Positions 44,860 through 53,088 of a stretch of DNA of 55,215 nt are shown here, piece after piece. The DNA comes from an uncultured Bacillota bacterium. GTDB lineage: Bacteria > Bacillota_I > Bacilli_A > RF39 > UBA660. Position 1 is the first letter of the stretch. Each line of letters opens with the position of its first letter. The stretch spans positions 1 through 55,215 of the forward strand of contig CAMOKF010000004.1 of the NCBI GenBank assembly GCA_946617625.1. The letters run 5' to 3'. Below the pieces are notes generated by a model that had not been told where the DNA came from, made no database searches, and was given only the letters and a program-made list of their open reading frames with translations. The position numbers were made by a program, and so were the translations under genes.

Positions 44860-44910
44860 ATTTTATCATTATCCATGTTAATTGACAATGATTTATTATT
44901 CTTATAAAAT
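44860..44910. promoter_or_regulatory. Two divergent promoters sharing overlapping -35 boxes
   Basis: Plus strand: -35 TTGACA (44882-44887), 17-base spacer, -10 TAAAAT (44905-44910). Minus strand: -35 TTGTCA (44888-44883), 17-base spacer, -10 TAAAAT (44865-44860) with a TGA extension. The -35 hexamers occupy almost the same bases, so the two polymerases should exclude each other. Confidence 0.7.
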
Positions 44911-44932
44911 AAATTTATATCGGAGGTAGAAT

Positions 44933-45397
44933 ATGGAAACAAGTATTTATAATTCAGATCAAAAGTCTTTTTTAGAAAAAAATTTGGAAGATCAGGACAG
45001 AATTAAGAACTTAAAGAGGCAATTAGCTGACTCAATTGATAATGGAGAAATAGTATTAGGTACTAATATGGCTAGTACTACTATGAGAGATTTAATGTCT
45101 CTACTTAATGAAGATGAAGTAAGAGTTAGAGATAATTTAGCTCCTTTTATAAAAAAAGAAGAAGAATATGAAAGAAGAAAAGATGATATTAGAAAAGCCC
45201 ATGGCTTAGGTAGTGATGACTTTTTAGATGATGATACTTTAAAAGAAATTGTTAATTTACAAGCAACAATGAGGCAAGAGAATTTTAATCTTCCTGAAAA
45301 TTTAAAAGAAGATAATTTCAAAGAAAATGAATTAGAATCTATGTTTAAAACTGAAGTAAAGGAAGAAACTAGTAGTCTAGCTAGACAGTTTAAATAA
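44933..45397 (+). CDS. Small charged soluble protein upstream of tsaC
   Basis: 154 residues, helical and charged, no membrane segment; family not recognised. GGAGGTAGA lies before the ATG and a near-consensus promoter lies at 44882-44910. Its stop overlaps the tsaC start in TAATG, so the two genes are translationally coupled. It might regulate or assist TsaC, but nothing in the sequence shows how. The minus-strand ORF at 44992-45321 is its shadow. Confidence 0.6.
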   Translation: METSIYNSDQKSFLEKNLEDQDRIKNLKRQLADSIDNGEIVLGTNMASTTMRDLMSLLNEDEVRVRDNLAPFIKKEEEYERRKDDIRKAHGLGSDDFLDDDTLKEIVNLQATMRQENFNLPENLKEDNFKENELESMFKTEVKEETSSLARQFK

Positions 45398-45990
45398 TGA
45401 AAACAATTGCTAATAAAATTATTGATGGTGGAATAGGAGTTATTCCTACTGATACTGTTTATGGTTTGGTTTGTGATGCTCTTAATATAGATTCTGTTGA
45501 TAAAATATATAAATTAAAGAAAAGAGATTATAATAAACCTTTAGTTATATTAATATCTAATATAGAGATGTTAAAGAGATGTGTAAAAAATATAAATGAA
45601 TTAGAATTTGATATTATAAATAGATATTGGCCTGGGGAGCTTACTATAGTCTTTAAAAAGTCTAATTATATACCTGATATAGTTGCTGGTGGTACTGATG
45701 AAATAGCTATTAGAATGCCTAATAATATAGAATTAATTGAATTAATAAATTCTATTGATAGGCCTTTAGTTGCTACTAGTGCTAATGTTTCTAGTAAAGA
45801 AACTATTACTAATATTGAAATGTTAGAGGACTCCATTAAGAATAATATAGATTTTATTATTGATGGTGGTAATATTAATAATAATGCATCTACTATTATT
45901 AAAGTAATAGATAATAAAATAAAAGTATATAGAGAAGGAAATATCTCTAAAGATATTATTAATGCATATAAAGATATAATTATAAAATAA
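45397..45990 (+). CDS. tsaC: Threonylcarbamoyl-AMP synthase (YrdC/Sua5 domain)
   Basis: 197 residues, a single YrdC domain without the Sua5 C-terminal extension. PTDTVYGL, KKRDYNKPLVILIS, RYWPGELTIVFK and PLVATSANVS are the diagnostic motifs. It makes threonylcarbamoyl-AMP from threonine, bicarbonate and ATP for the t6A modification of tRNAs. It overlaps the preceding gene by one base and ends in a bidirectional terminator. Confidence 0.94.
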   Translation: MKTIANKIIDGGIGVIPTDTVYGLVCDALNIDSVDKIYKLKKRDYNKPLVILISNIEMLKRCVKNINELEFDIINRYWPGELTIVFKKSNYIPDIVAGGTDEIAIRMPNNIELIELINSIDRPLVATSANVSSKETITNIEMLEDSIKNNIDFIIDGGNINNNASTIIKVIDNKIKVYREGNISKDIINAYKDIIIK

Positions 45991-46018
45991 AAAAGAGAAA
46001 TTAATTTCTCTTTTTTTA
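45991..46018. terminator. Bidirectional terminator between tsaC and the M23 hydrolase gene
   Basis: GAGAAATTAATTTCTC (45995-46010) flanked by As and Ts; serves the convergent genes on both strands. Confidence 0.85.
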
Positions 46019-47233
46019 TCTATTATCCCATCTGCTAGGTATTGATATATATCTAGTTGGATTTACTGTACTTCTTTGATATGTGTACCATGTACATCCT
46101 CCACCTTTATGCCAACTACATGTTGTCATTTCTATATGAAGATGTGGACCTGTAGAATATCCTGTAGAACCCATATTTCCTATTGAAGTATTTGCTGAAA
46201 TTATTGGTCCATTTTGAATACTACTACTGCTGTTATAACTTACATATCCAGCTACTGCACTACTGAAGCTTCTTAAATGTGCATATGTTGAATAAATATA
46301 TTGTCCATTATAATTATGTCTTAATACTACAATTAATGCTCCATATGTATCATATCCTACAAAGAATAATTGCCCTGAAGCTATTGGATATACAGGTATA
46401 GATTTATTTGAACTTGATAAGTCTACTCCTAAATGTCCACCATATCCTGAATACCATTGTGTAACATATCCATATTCCATTGGTCTATAGAATCCATTTG
46501 TACTAGGAACTGATGAAGAAGAATTTCTTTGTTGTACTCTATATTGGCAAGTATATATATCTTCTGTATCTCCACATCCTAAATTTTTATAATAAGTAAT
46601 ATTTCCTTTAGCAGCTTTAATTTGATCTTCTAGAGCTGGCATAGTTTCTCTGATTGACTTAGAGTCAGCATTTATTCTTTCTTTTTCACTCTCTAACTCT
46701 TCTTCCATACTCTTTAGTTCAACTTTTTTATTAGCTAGCTCTTTCTGTCTTTGTTCATTAATCTTAATTAATTCTTCTAATTCTTTCATTACTTTATTAT
46801 TATATTCAGTTAATTGTTCTACTACTGATACTCTATAAATAAGATCAGTTATTGAAGATGCTCCAAAAGCATATTCTAGATACACATTATCTCCATTAGA
46901 TAATTGATAGTATTCCATTATTTTTTTGCTTTCTTCACTCTTCTTTGCTATTTCTTCATTACTTTCATCAATCTCTTTTTGTAATTCATTTATTTCATTT
47001 TCAGTAGCTTCTATTTTTGCTTCTATATCTTGAATTTTTTTCTTTATTTCTGCTATTTCAGCATCGTTAGTAGCTATTTTTGCTTTTTTTGCTTCTAACT
47101 CACTTGTATATTTTTCTACTTCTGCTTCAAACTCTTTTATAGTTTTTGCTTTTGTTTCAATAGGTAGTACAGATATTGAAACTATTAGAACTATAATTGA
47201 GAATATTGAGAAGTATTTATTTATTTTTTTCAT
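46016..47233 (-). CDS. Coiled-coil M23 peptidoglycan hydrolase (EnvC/PcsB-like FtsEX partner)
   Basis: 405 residues. Signal peptide (about 1-29, cleavage after ETKA), two long coiled coils (about 33-110 and 140-215), and a C-terminal LytM/M23 metallopeptidase with HLGVDL and GPHLHIE zinc motifs. It begins at the ftsX stop (TAATG overlap), so it is the periplasm-side hydrolase activated by FtsEX at division, in the manner of EnvC or PcsB/CwlO. A conspicuous CSWHKGGGCTW segment follows the zinc site. Confidence 0.92.
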   Translation of the reverse strand: MKKINKYFSIFSIIVLIVSISVLPIETKAKTIKEFEAEVEKYTSELEAKKAKIATNDAEIAEIKKKIQDIEAKIEATENEINELQKEIDESNEEIAKKSEESKKIMEYYQLSNGDNVYLEYAFGASSITDLIYRVSVVEQLTEYNNKVMKELEELIKINEQRQKELANKKVELKSMEEELESEKERINADSKSIRETMPALEDQIKAAKGNITYYKNLGCGDTEDIYTCQYRVQQRNSSSSVPSTNGFYRPMEYGYVTQWYSGYGGHLGVDLSSSNKSIPVYPIASGQLFFVGYDTYGALIVVLRHNYNGQYIYSTYAHLRSFSSAVAGYVSYNSSSSIQNGPIISANTSIGNMGSTGYSTGPHLHIEMTTCSWHKGGGCTWYTYQRSTVNPTRYISIPSRWDNR

Positions 47234-48132
47234 TATATCTTTAAGTATTTTCTAACGGCACTAGCACTACCAATCATACCGACTAATACTCCTATTATTA
47301 CTATCATTCCTGAAGTAGTATAAATAAATGGCTCTGGTTTAATTAATTTAATTAACTCAGAAAATAAATATCCATCAAAATGATTATAGAAAGCTAAATA
47401 TCCATATGTTGTAAATATTATAGGAATAATTGATCCTAGAAGTCCTAAAATCATTCCTTCTATTACAAATGGAGCTTTAACTGCTAAGTTGCTTGCTCCT
47501 ACTACACGCATTATTCCAATACTTACTTTTCTATTATCTATAGTTAACTTAATAGTATTTATTATTAAGAATACTGTTACAAGTATTAAGGCTATTACAA
47601 CTATATAAGTAACCTTTTCTATAGAGTCAAATGCTGATACTAATTTATCAACCATTCCTTCTCCATATCTAACTACTGATACGTGTTTTATTGCTTTTAT
47701 TTTATCTGCTGTATGTTTAATTTGTTCAACATCTTTAACTTTTATTTGGAATGTGTCTTTTAATGGGCTTTCTTCATCATCCCAGTTTTCTAATACTGCA
47801 TTAAAGACATCTGATTGTGACTGAATTTCTTCTTTAACTTCTACTCTACTTTGAAATTCATAACTATCGATATTTTCAATATCGTCTAGCTCTTCTTTTA
47901 TTTCATCTATTTCTTGATCAGTTACTTCTCTGTCTAAAAATACAACTATAGTAAGATCTTTTTCTATTTCTTTAGTAAAATTTTGAACATTAAATGATGC
48001 CATTATTGCAACTGATACTATTATTAATGTGATTGTAATACATGATATAGAGGCTAATGATAAACTGAAATTTCTTTTTACACTTTTTAAAGCATCTCTT
48101 ATGCTTCTTACTAACATTCTAAGCAACTTCAT
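47233..48132 (-). CDS. ftsX: FtsX, cell-division ABC permease
   Basis: 299 residues, four membrane segments: one near 24-46 and three in the C-terminal third, with an extracytoplasmic domain between the first and second (about 50-170). The IGIMRVVGASNLAVKAPFVIEGM segment is typical. With FtsE it transmits ATP hydrolysis to the downstream M23 hydrolase. It overlaps ftsE by 14 bases and the hydrolase gene by one. Confidence 0.95.
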   Translation of the reverse strand: MKLLRMLVRSIRDALKSVKRNFSLSLASISCITITLIIVSVAIMASFNVQNFTKEIEKDLTIVVFLDREVTDQEIDEIKEELDDIENIDSYEFQSRVEVKEEIQSQSDVFNAVLENWDDEESPLKDTFQIKVKDVEQIKHTADKIKAIKHVSVVRYGEGMVDKLVSAFDSIEKVTYIVVIALILVTVFLIINTIKLTIDNRKVSIGIMRVVGASNLAVKAPFVIEGMILGLLGSIIPIIFTTYGYLAFYNHFDGYLFSELIKLIKPEPFIYTTSGMIVIIGVLVGMIGSASAVRKYLKI

Positions 48133-48817
48133 TTTTATAAGTTCCTTTCTTCTTAAAATTAACTAATCTACCATCTTTTAGTGTAATTACTTGTTTTTTC
48201 ATTTTATCTACTATATCTCTATCATGAGTAGCCATAATAATTGTTGTACCTCTATTATTGTTTATTTCTTCTAGTACTTTTACAATCTCCATACTCATAT
48301 CTGGATCTAAGTTTCCAGTTGGTTCATCACATAATAATAGTTTTGGATCATTTACTATAGCTCTTGCTATAGCAACTCTTTGTTGTTCTCCACCAGATAA
48401 TTGATCTGGGTAATTATGAATTTTATTTTTTAATCCAACATCTTCTAAAGCTTTAAGTACTTTTTGTCTTATTTCATCTCTAGGAGCTCCAATTACTTCT
48501 AGGGCGAAGGCAACATTTTCGTATACTGTTTGCTTTTCTAATAATCTATAATTTTGAAAAACTATACCTAGTTTTCTTCTTAATCTGTATACTTTTGAAT
48601 TTCTTAATTTAGCTACATCCAAACCACCAACTATTATTTGACCTTTAGTTGGTTTTTCTTCACGGTATAACATTTTTATTAATGTACTTTTTCCGCTTCC
48701 TGAACCACCTATAACAAAGACAAAGGCACCTTTTTCAATGGCTAAATTTAAATCATAGATAGCTGTAACGCCGTTCTTATATTTTTTCTCGACATTTTTA
48801 ATTCTTATTAGGTCCAT
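48119..48817 (-). CDS. ftsE: FtsE, cell-division ABC ATPase
   Basis: 232 residues. Walker A GGSGSGKST, signature LSGGEQQRVAIA, Walker B LLLCDEPTGNLDP and the H-loop ATHD are present. It forms the FtsEX complex with the next gene product. GGAGGAG lies before the ATG; TAAAAT with a TGT extension (48848-48843) is a plausible -10. First gene of ftsE-ftsX-M23 hydrolase. Confidence 0.96.
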   Translation of the reverse strand: MDLIRIKNVEKKYKNGVTAIYDLNLAIEKGAFVFVIGGSGSGKSTLIKMLYREEKPTKGQIIVGGLDVAKLRNSKVYRLRRKLGIVFQNYRLLEKQTVYENVAFALEVIGAPRDEIRQKVLKALEDVGLKNKIHNYPDQLSGGEQQRVAIARAIVNDPKLLLCDEPTGNLDPDMSMEIVKVLEEINNNRGTTIIMATHDRDIVDKMKKQVITLKDGRLVNFKKKGTYKNEVA

Positions 48818-48881
48818 TTTCTCCTCCTATCCTTATTAATTTATTTTAACATAAAATATAATACTTATAAAGTAAATAAAA

Positions 48882-48911
48882 GAAAAAAAACAAATTGTTA
48901 TAAATTTGTTT
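48882..48911 (-). terminator. Terminator after the tandem YitT genes
   Basis: Minus strand AAACAAATT, loop TATAAC, AATTTGTTT then TTTTT; ends the prfB-yitT-yitT unit. Confidence 0.75.
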
Positions 48912-49757
48912 TTAGTCAGCTCCTTTAACTTCATATGAATCTGTTGCTACAAAGAAGGCTTTTGAATCTATCATTCTAACTCCTTCTTTAACTTTATAAT
49001 AATCTTTAGTTGGTATTACAACAAGAACTACATCCTTCTTTTTTTCTAAGATTCCACCTTTTACTCCAAATTCTGTTGTTCCATGATTTAGTACATCTAT
49101 TATATAACTAGATATTTTATCAGCTTCTGTTGTTACTATAAAGAATGCCTTATTCTTTGATACTCCTAATATTACTTTGTCTATTACGTAGCTACTTATA
49201 TATAAATATATAATTGCATACATTGCTTTTACTATTCCAAAGTATAGTGATGCAACTAGTACTATTGTTGTATTCATTACTAAATTTGTTTTAGCTACAG
49301 GAATTTTAAGCTTTTCAAATAATATTTGACTTATTATACTAAATCCTCCAGAATTATACCCTTGCTTATATATTAGTCCACTAGCTATTCCACTAATAAT
49401 TCCTGCAAATATTGCTATTACAAATATATCTGCTTTTTTTATTATGAATAAATCTACCATGAACCCAGTCATTTTTACATATAATGGATAAATAATACTA
49501 ATATAAGTACTTGCTAATGTTGTTTCTTTTCCTAAAAAAATATAACAAATTATTAGACAAGCTATTGCTAATACAAGTAGAGATACTGATGGATCAATAT
49601 TTAGCGCTGTTTTCAGAATTGTTGCTACTCCTCCTGTACCACCAGATACTATATTCATAGGAAGTAGTAATACATTATAACAAATAGCAGATATTATAAG
49701 GGCAATATTTATTATGATAAAACTACTCCATTTTTTGTTTTTATCAATACTGTTCAT
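48912..49757 (-). CDS. YitT-family membrane protein with DUF2179 domain
   Basis: 281 residues, five to six membrane segments to about 195, then the soluble DUF2179 domain (KAFFIVTTEADKISSYIIDVLNHGTTEFGVKGG...). YitT proteins are common in Firmicutes; their function is not settled. It is a tandem paralog of the preceding gene, two bases apart, with matching features such as the SGGTGGVATI segment and the C-terminal DSKAFFVATDSYEV. Confidence 0.88.
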   Translation of the reverse strand: MNSIDKNKKWSSFIIINIALIISAICYNVLLLPMNIVSGGTGGVATILKTALNIDPSVSLLVLAIACLIICYIFLGKETTLASTYISIIYPLYVKMTGFMVDLFIIKKADIFVIAIFAGIISGIASGLIYKQGYNSGGFSIISQILFEKLKIPVAKTNLVMNTTIVLVASLYFGIVKAMYAIIYLYISSYVIDKVILGVSKNKAFFIVTTEADKISSYIIDVLNHGTTEFGVKGGILEKKKDVVLVVIPTKDYYKVKEGVRMIDSKAFFVATDSYEVKGAD

Positions 49758-49759
49758 TG

Positions 49760-50638
49760 TTACTCACCACCAAATACTTCATAGGCATCAGTAACTACAA
49801 AGAAGGCATCTTTATCTATTTCATTTATTCCAGATCTTAACTTATAATACTCTTTTGTTGGTAAAACACATAATAAAACATTTCTATTTTCTTTTTTAAA
49901 TCCTCCTCTGGCTTTAAAGATAGTTACTCCATGATTTAAGTATTTTAATATATAGGCCTTTACCTCTTCATCTTTATCAGTAATTATATAAAATGCCTTA
50001 CTATCTGATATACCTAAAATAACTCTGTCTGACATAAAACTAATTATATAAATAACTATTATTGAATACATTAAATGTGTTAATCCAAAAACTATAGATG
50101 ATAAAAGTACTATCATTCCATCTGTTAGTAACATACTAGTACCTATACTTATTTTTAAATATTTAGATACTATTTGATTAACTATATCTGTTCCACCGGC
50201 AGTAAATCCTGCTTTAAATATAAGTCCTGCTCCAAATCCAAATAGTAGTCCTCCAAATACTGAGGATAATAATAATTCACTTGTATTAATATAAAATAAG
50301 TCTGTTATATTACTTGTTAAGTTAATAAATAAAGGTAGTAATAGTGCTCCTAGAATAGTAGCAAGTGTTTTTTCTTTACCTAATAAAATTAAACTAACTA
50401 ATAGTAATATTAAGTTACATATTAATATTATTAATGAACTATTAATTGCTATATAATTATTAATTATAATAGCTATTCCTGTTACTCCTCCAGGTACTAA
50501 ATGATTAGGTTCTAGGAATAGATTATATGATATTGATATTAATAATAGTCCTACTATAAAAGTTATAAATCTCTTTACTAATCCTTTTCTTCCTATTTCT
50601 TTTAATATACTCAAATTATCTTTTTCAAATATTTTCAT
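49760..50638 (-). CDS. YitT-family membrane protein with DUF2179 domain
   Basis: 292 residues with the same layout as its downstream paralog: a hydrophobic N-terminal two-thirds (VPGGVTGIAIIIN, GFTAGGTDIVNQIV) and a C-terminal DUF2179 domain ending KDAFFVVTDAYEV. GAGGTTGTAGA precedes the ATG, which follows the prfB stop by one base, so expression is probably linked to prfB. Function unknown. Confidence 0.88.
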   Translation of the reverse strand: MKIFEKDNLSILKEIGRKGLVKRFITFIVGLLLISISYNLFLEPNHLVPGGVTGIAIIINNYIAINSSLIILICNLILLLVSLILLGKEKTLATILGALLLPLFINLTSNITDLFYINTSELLLSSVFGGLLFGFGAGLIFKAGFTAGGTDIVNQIVSKYLKISIGTSMLLTDGMIVLLSSIVFGLTHLMYSIIVIYIISFMSDRVILGISDSKAFYIITDKDEEVKAYILKYLNHGVTIFKARGGFKKENRNVLLCVLPTKEYYKLRSGINEIDKDAFFVVTDAYEVFGGE

Positions 50639-50639
50639 T

Positions 50640-51720
50640 CTACAACCTCTTTTTTAAATTACTTTCAATAAATATATCTAAATCTCCATCTAACACTCTA
50701 TTAACATCACTTGTTTCAATGTTAGTTCTATGATCTTTGACTAAAGAATATGGGTGCATTATATAACTTCTAATTTGTGATCCAAACTCTATATTTAGTT
50801 GTGCTCCTTTTACTTCTTGCATTTCTTTTTCTTGTTGTTCTAACTTCAACATTAGTAATTTACTTTTTAGCACTTTCATTGCTTCTTCTTTATTTTGTAT
50901 TTGACTTCTTTCGTTTTGACAAGTTACAACTATCTTTGTTGGTAAGTGTGTTATTCTTACTGCTGAATCTGTAGTATTTACTCCTTGTCCTCCTGCTCCT
51001 GTAGATCTATATACATCAATTTTTAAGTCTTTATCATCTATTTGTATTGAATTATCTACTTCTATATCTGGAGTTACTTCTGCTGATGCAAATGAAGTGT
51101 GTCTTCTATTATTTGAATCAAATGGTGATAGTCTTACTAATCTATGAACACCTTTTTCATTTTTTAGATATCCATAAGCGTTTTTTCCTTTAACTTTGAA
51201 TGATACACTTTTTATTCCAGCTTCTTCTCCATATTGAATATCTAGTAATTCTATTTTATATTTTTTTTGTTCACACCAACGTTGATACATTCTATAAATC
51301 ATATTTGCCCAATCACAGGCTTCTGTTCCACCAGCTCCAGAATGAATTTCTACAATACAGTCTTTAGAATCATATGGACCATTTAATAATAAAAGTAGAT
51401 TTAATTTTTCTAATTCCTTATTACAGTTCTTAATGTTTTCTTCTAGTTCTGAATAGTCATCCAATATATCTACTAATTCAGTATTATCAACTATTTGTTG
51501 TTTTAAGTCTTTAATTTGACTTATTAATGATTTTGTATCATTTATTTCTTTTAACACACTTTCAGCTGATTGTCTGTCTTCCCAGAAATTAGGTTCAGTA
51601 GTCTTTAATTCTAATTCTTTTAGTTCTTTTTCTCTTTGATCTATGTCAAAGTGACCTCCATAAGCCATTAATTGTTTCTAAATTATTAGATAATATATTT
51701 AATAAGTCTCTTTTTTCCAT
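50640..51720 (-). CDS. prfB: Peptide chain release factor 2, programmed +1 frameshift
   Basis: The ORF track shows only the shifted frame (51668 onward). The true start is the ATG at 51720 behind GGAGG. Codons 1-24 run in frame 0 to CTT, then TGA at codon 25 (51648-51646); an internal GGAGG lies just upstream, giving the classical site GGAGGTCACTTTGAC. A +1 shift on CTT yields a 359-residue RF2 with SPF (stop-codon recognition) and GGQ (peptidyl hydrolysis). RF2 reads TGA and TAA; low RF2 promotes the shift, an autoregulatory loop that also proves TGA is a stop here. Confidence 0.95.
51646..51659 (-). promoter_or_regulatory. RF2 +1 frameshift site
   Basis: Minus strand GGAGGTCACTTTGA: an SD-like GGAGG, three-base spacer and the slippery CTT TGA. 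This is the arrangement conserved in prfB genes of most bacteria. Confidence 0.95.
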
Positions 51721-51752
51721 AGTATCCTCCTATTATTATATCTAGTATATTT

Positions 51753-51758
51753 ATTATA
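51753..51758 (-). promoter_or_regulatory. Probable -10 box of prfB
   Basis: TATAAT on the minus strand, about 33 bases before the start at 51720; the -35 is weak. A second TATAAT lies too close to the ribosome site to serve. Confidence 0.35.
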
Positions 51759-51855
51759 ATACTTCTTTTCAGTTGTAGAATATCATATTTTAGTAAATTT
51801 TTAAATATTTATTAAATACTAGTATTATTTTATTATTTTTTACATATATTATTTT

Positions 51856-51930
51856 AGAGGAAGGTTCGCTTTAAGTGTGAAGATCCTCTGTATATAGATA
51901 AAGCTCCTTATATAAAGGAGCTTGTTTTAT
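51856..51930 (+). ncRNA. Candidate small structured RNA with its own terminator
   Basis: In the roughly 200-base gap before prfB, the plus strand has a stem-loop AGAGGA / TCCTCT (51856-51861 with 51884-51889) enclosing TTCGC / GTGAA (51865-51869 with 51877-51881) and a 7-nt loop. The inner stem uses a G-U pair that would be an A-C mismatch on the minus strand, so the RNA is probably plus-strand. A terminator follows. TATATT or TATTAT near 51845-51852 may be the -10. No known riboswitch or RNA family was recognised. Confidence 0.4.
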
Positions 51931-51937
51931 TTATTAT
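51901..51937 (+). terminator. Terminator hairpin AAGCTCCTT/AAGGAGCTT
   Basis: Nine-bp stem (51901-51909 with 51915-51923), 5-nt loop, then GTTTTATTTATT on the plus strand. In the minus direction no T run follows, so it mainly serves the plus strand, although the PH-domain gene ends here too. Confidence 0.65.
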
Positions 51938-52544
51938 TATAAGTTGTGTTATATCCTGGATTTTCTTCAGGTCTATATGCATTAGGATATTCAATATCAG
52001 TTTGTATATCCATAATAGTTTTTTGAATAGTTGGATATATATCATATACATTTTCCACATCGAAAAAAGCTTGTGACATTGAACTATTTGATTCAAAGTA
52101 GATATCTCCTACTCCTAATATTTTGTCAATTATTCCTATTTTTAAATTTATATTAGAAATATCTTTATAATATAGTGTTTGAAAGTTTCCAGCTATAAAT
52201 CCATTTTCTATTATTATTCTTTTATCAGTTACATAGTATGTTGTATTTTTCCATCTTCTAGATGCTGTTATTACTCCACCTAACCATATCCATACTGGCA
52301 TCAAATGTAATGCAAAAAAAGGAACAAAGAATAAAAGCATTGCTTTTGGTGTTTCTACATTCATGATATTAAATATAAAGAATGAATCAATAGTCAACCA
52401 TATAAGTGCTATTGGCATCATTGTAAATACTCTATTTAAAATAAATGCTGACTTTTTAGGTTTTGTTTTTATAATTACATTTTCTCCTTCTACTAAAGGA
52501 TTTATATTTACTTTTTCATTTAATGATTGATCATATTTTGACAT
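51927..52544 (-). CDS. Membrane protein with bacterial PH domain (YdbS/bPH2-like)
   Basis: 205 residues from the ATG at 52544 (GGAGGTAAAT upstream, overlapping the end of the previous gene). Two hydrophobic segments (about 38-60 and 65-90) are followed by a bPH2 domain with the typical YYVTDKRIIIENGFIAG and the later IGIIDKILGVGDIYFES. The family's function is generally unknown. It is the last gene of a minus-strand run with the NTPase and transglutaminase-like genes. Confidence 0.8.
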   Translation of the reverse strand: MSKYDQSLNEKVNINPLVEGENVIIKTKPKKSAFILNRVFTMMPIALIWLTIDSFFIFNIMNVETPKAMLLFFVPFFALHLMPVWIWLGGVITASRRWKNTTYYVTDKRIIIENGFIAGNFQTLYYKDISNINLKIGIIDKILGVGDIYFESNSSMSQAFFDVENVYDIYPTIQKTIMDIQTDIEYPNAYRPEENPGYNTTYNNK

Positions 52545-52546
52545 AT

Positions 52547-53077
52547 TTACCTCCATATATTTCCATTAATATGACTAGTTAATGCCATTATAAATGCATT
52601 TTCTGTTATATCAATTCTTGATACTTGATCATGTGTAAGTATTCCTATTCCGCCTTTTCCTTTTGATAAACCATTTCCATTTAATATTTTATCCATAACC
52701 GTTCCAAAATCAGTTGCTTTTATATCATCCATGTATTTTTCTGGTATTGGAAATCCCTGTGATGTTCCAACGCTTTGGAATCCTTCTTTGTCTTCTACTA
52801 CTGCTATATTTAATTCTATAATTGTTCCTAATGATGTAGTTATACCACCTTCTACAGCAATATAGAAGTCTGCTTCTATATTATTATCTTTTGCATACTC
52901 TCTAACATTTTTTACTCTATTTCTTGCTCCAGTTAAAACTTCATTATCAAAAGGTTGATCATTTACATCTGAGCTTACTGGTATTCCTATAACTTCTACA
53001 TCTTTAAAATATCTTTCAAACGCTTTAGTAGCTCCTTCTATTTTACCTGGATTTTTAGTTCCTATTAGTACTTTCAT
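52547..53077 (-). CDS. yjjX: Inosine/xanthosine triphosphatase (YjjX/DUF84 family)
   Basis: 176 residues from the ATG at 53077 (AAAGGAGATAAA upstream; the track starts five codons earlier at a GTG). TKNPGKIEGATKAF, GARNRV, the FYIAVEGGI block and GKGGIGILTHDQVSR are characteristic. YjjX hydrolyses non-canonical ITP and XTP, cleaning the nucleotide pool. It overlaps the previous gene's end region and is followed by the PH-domain gene. Confidence 0.88.
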   Translation of the reverse strand: MKVLIGTKNPGKIEGATKAFERYFKDVEVIGIPVSSDVNDQPFDNEVLTGARNRVKNVREYAKDNNIEADFYIAVEGGITTSLGTIIELNIAVVEDKEGFQSVGTSQGFPIPEKYMDDIKATDFGTVMDKILNGNGLSKGKGGIGILTHDQVSRIDITENAFIMALTSHINGNIWR

Positions 53078-53088
53078 TTTATCTCCTT

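Noticed and set aside
44992-45321. Minus-strand 109-residue ORF opposite the 44933 gene
   Set aside because: Serine/leucine-rich shadow of a charged plus-strand gene that has a good promoter, SD and coupling to tsaC.
51856-51930. Known riboswitch (preQ1, THF, fluoride) or SRP RNA
   Set aside because: The hairpin core and loop do not match the conserved residues of these classes, and no plus-strand gene follows that it could regulate in cis.
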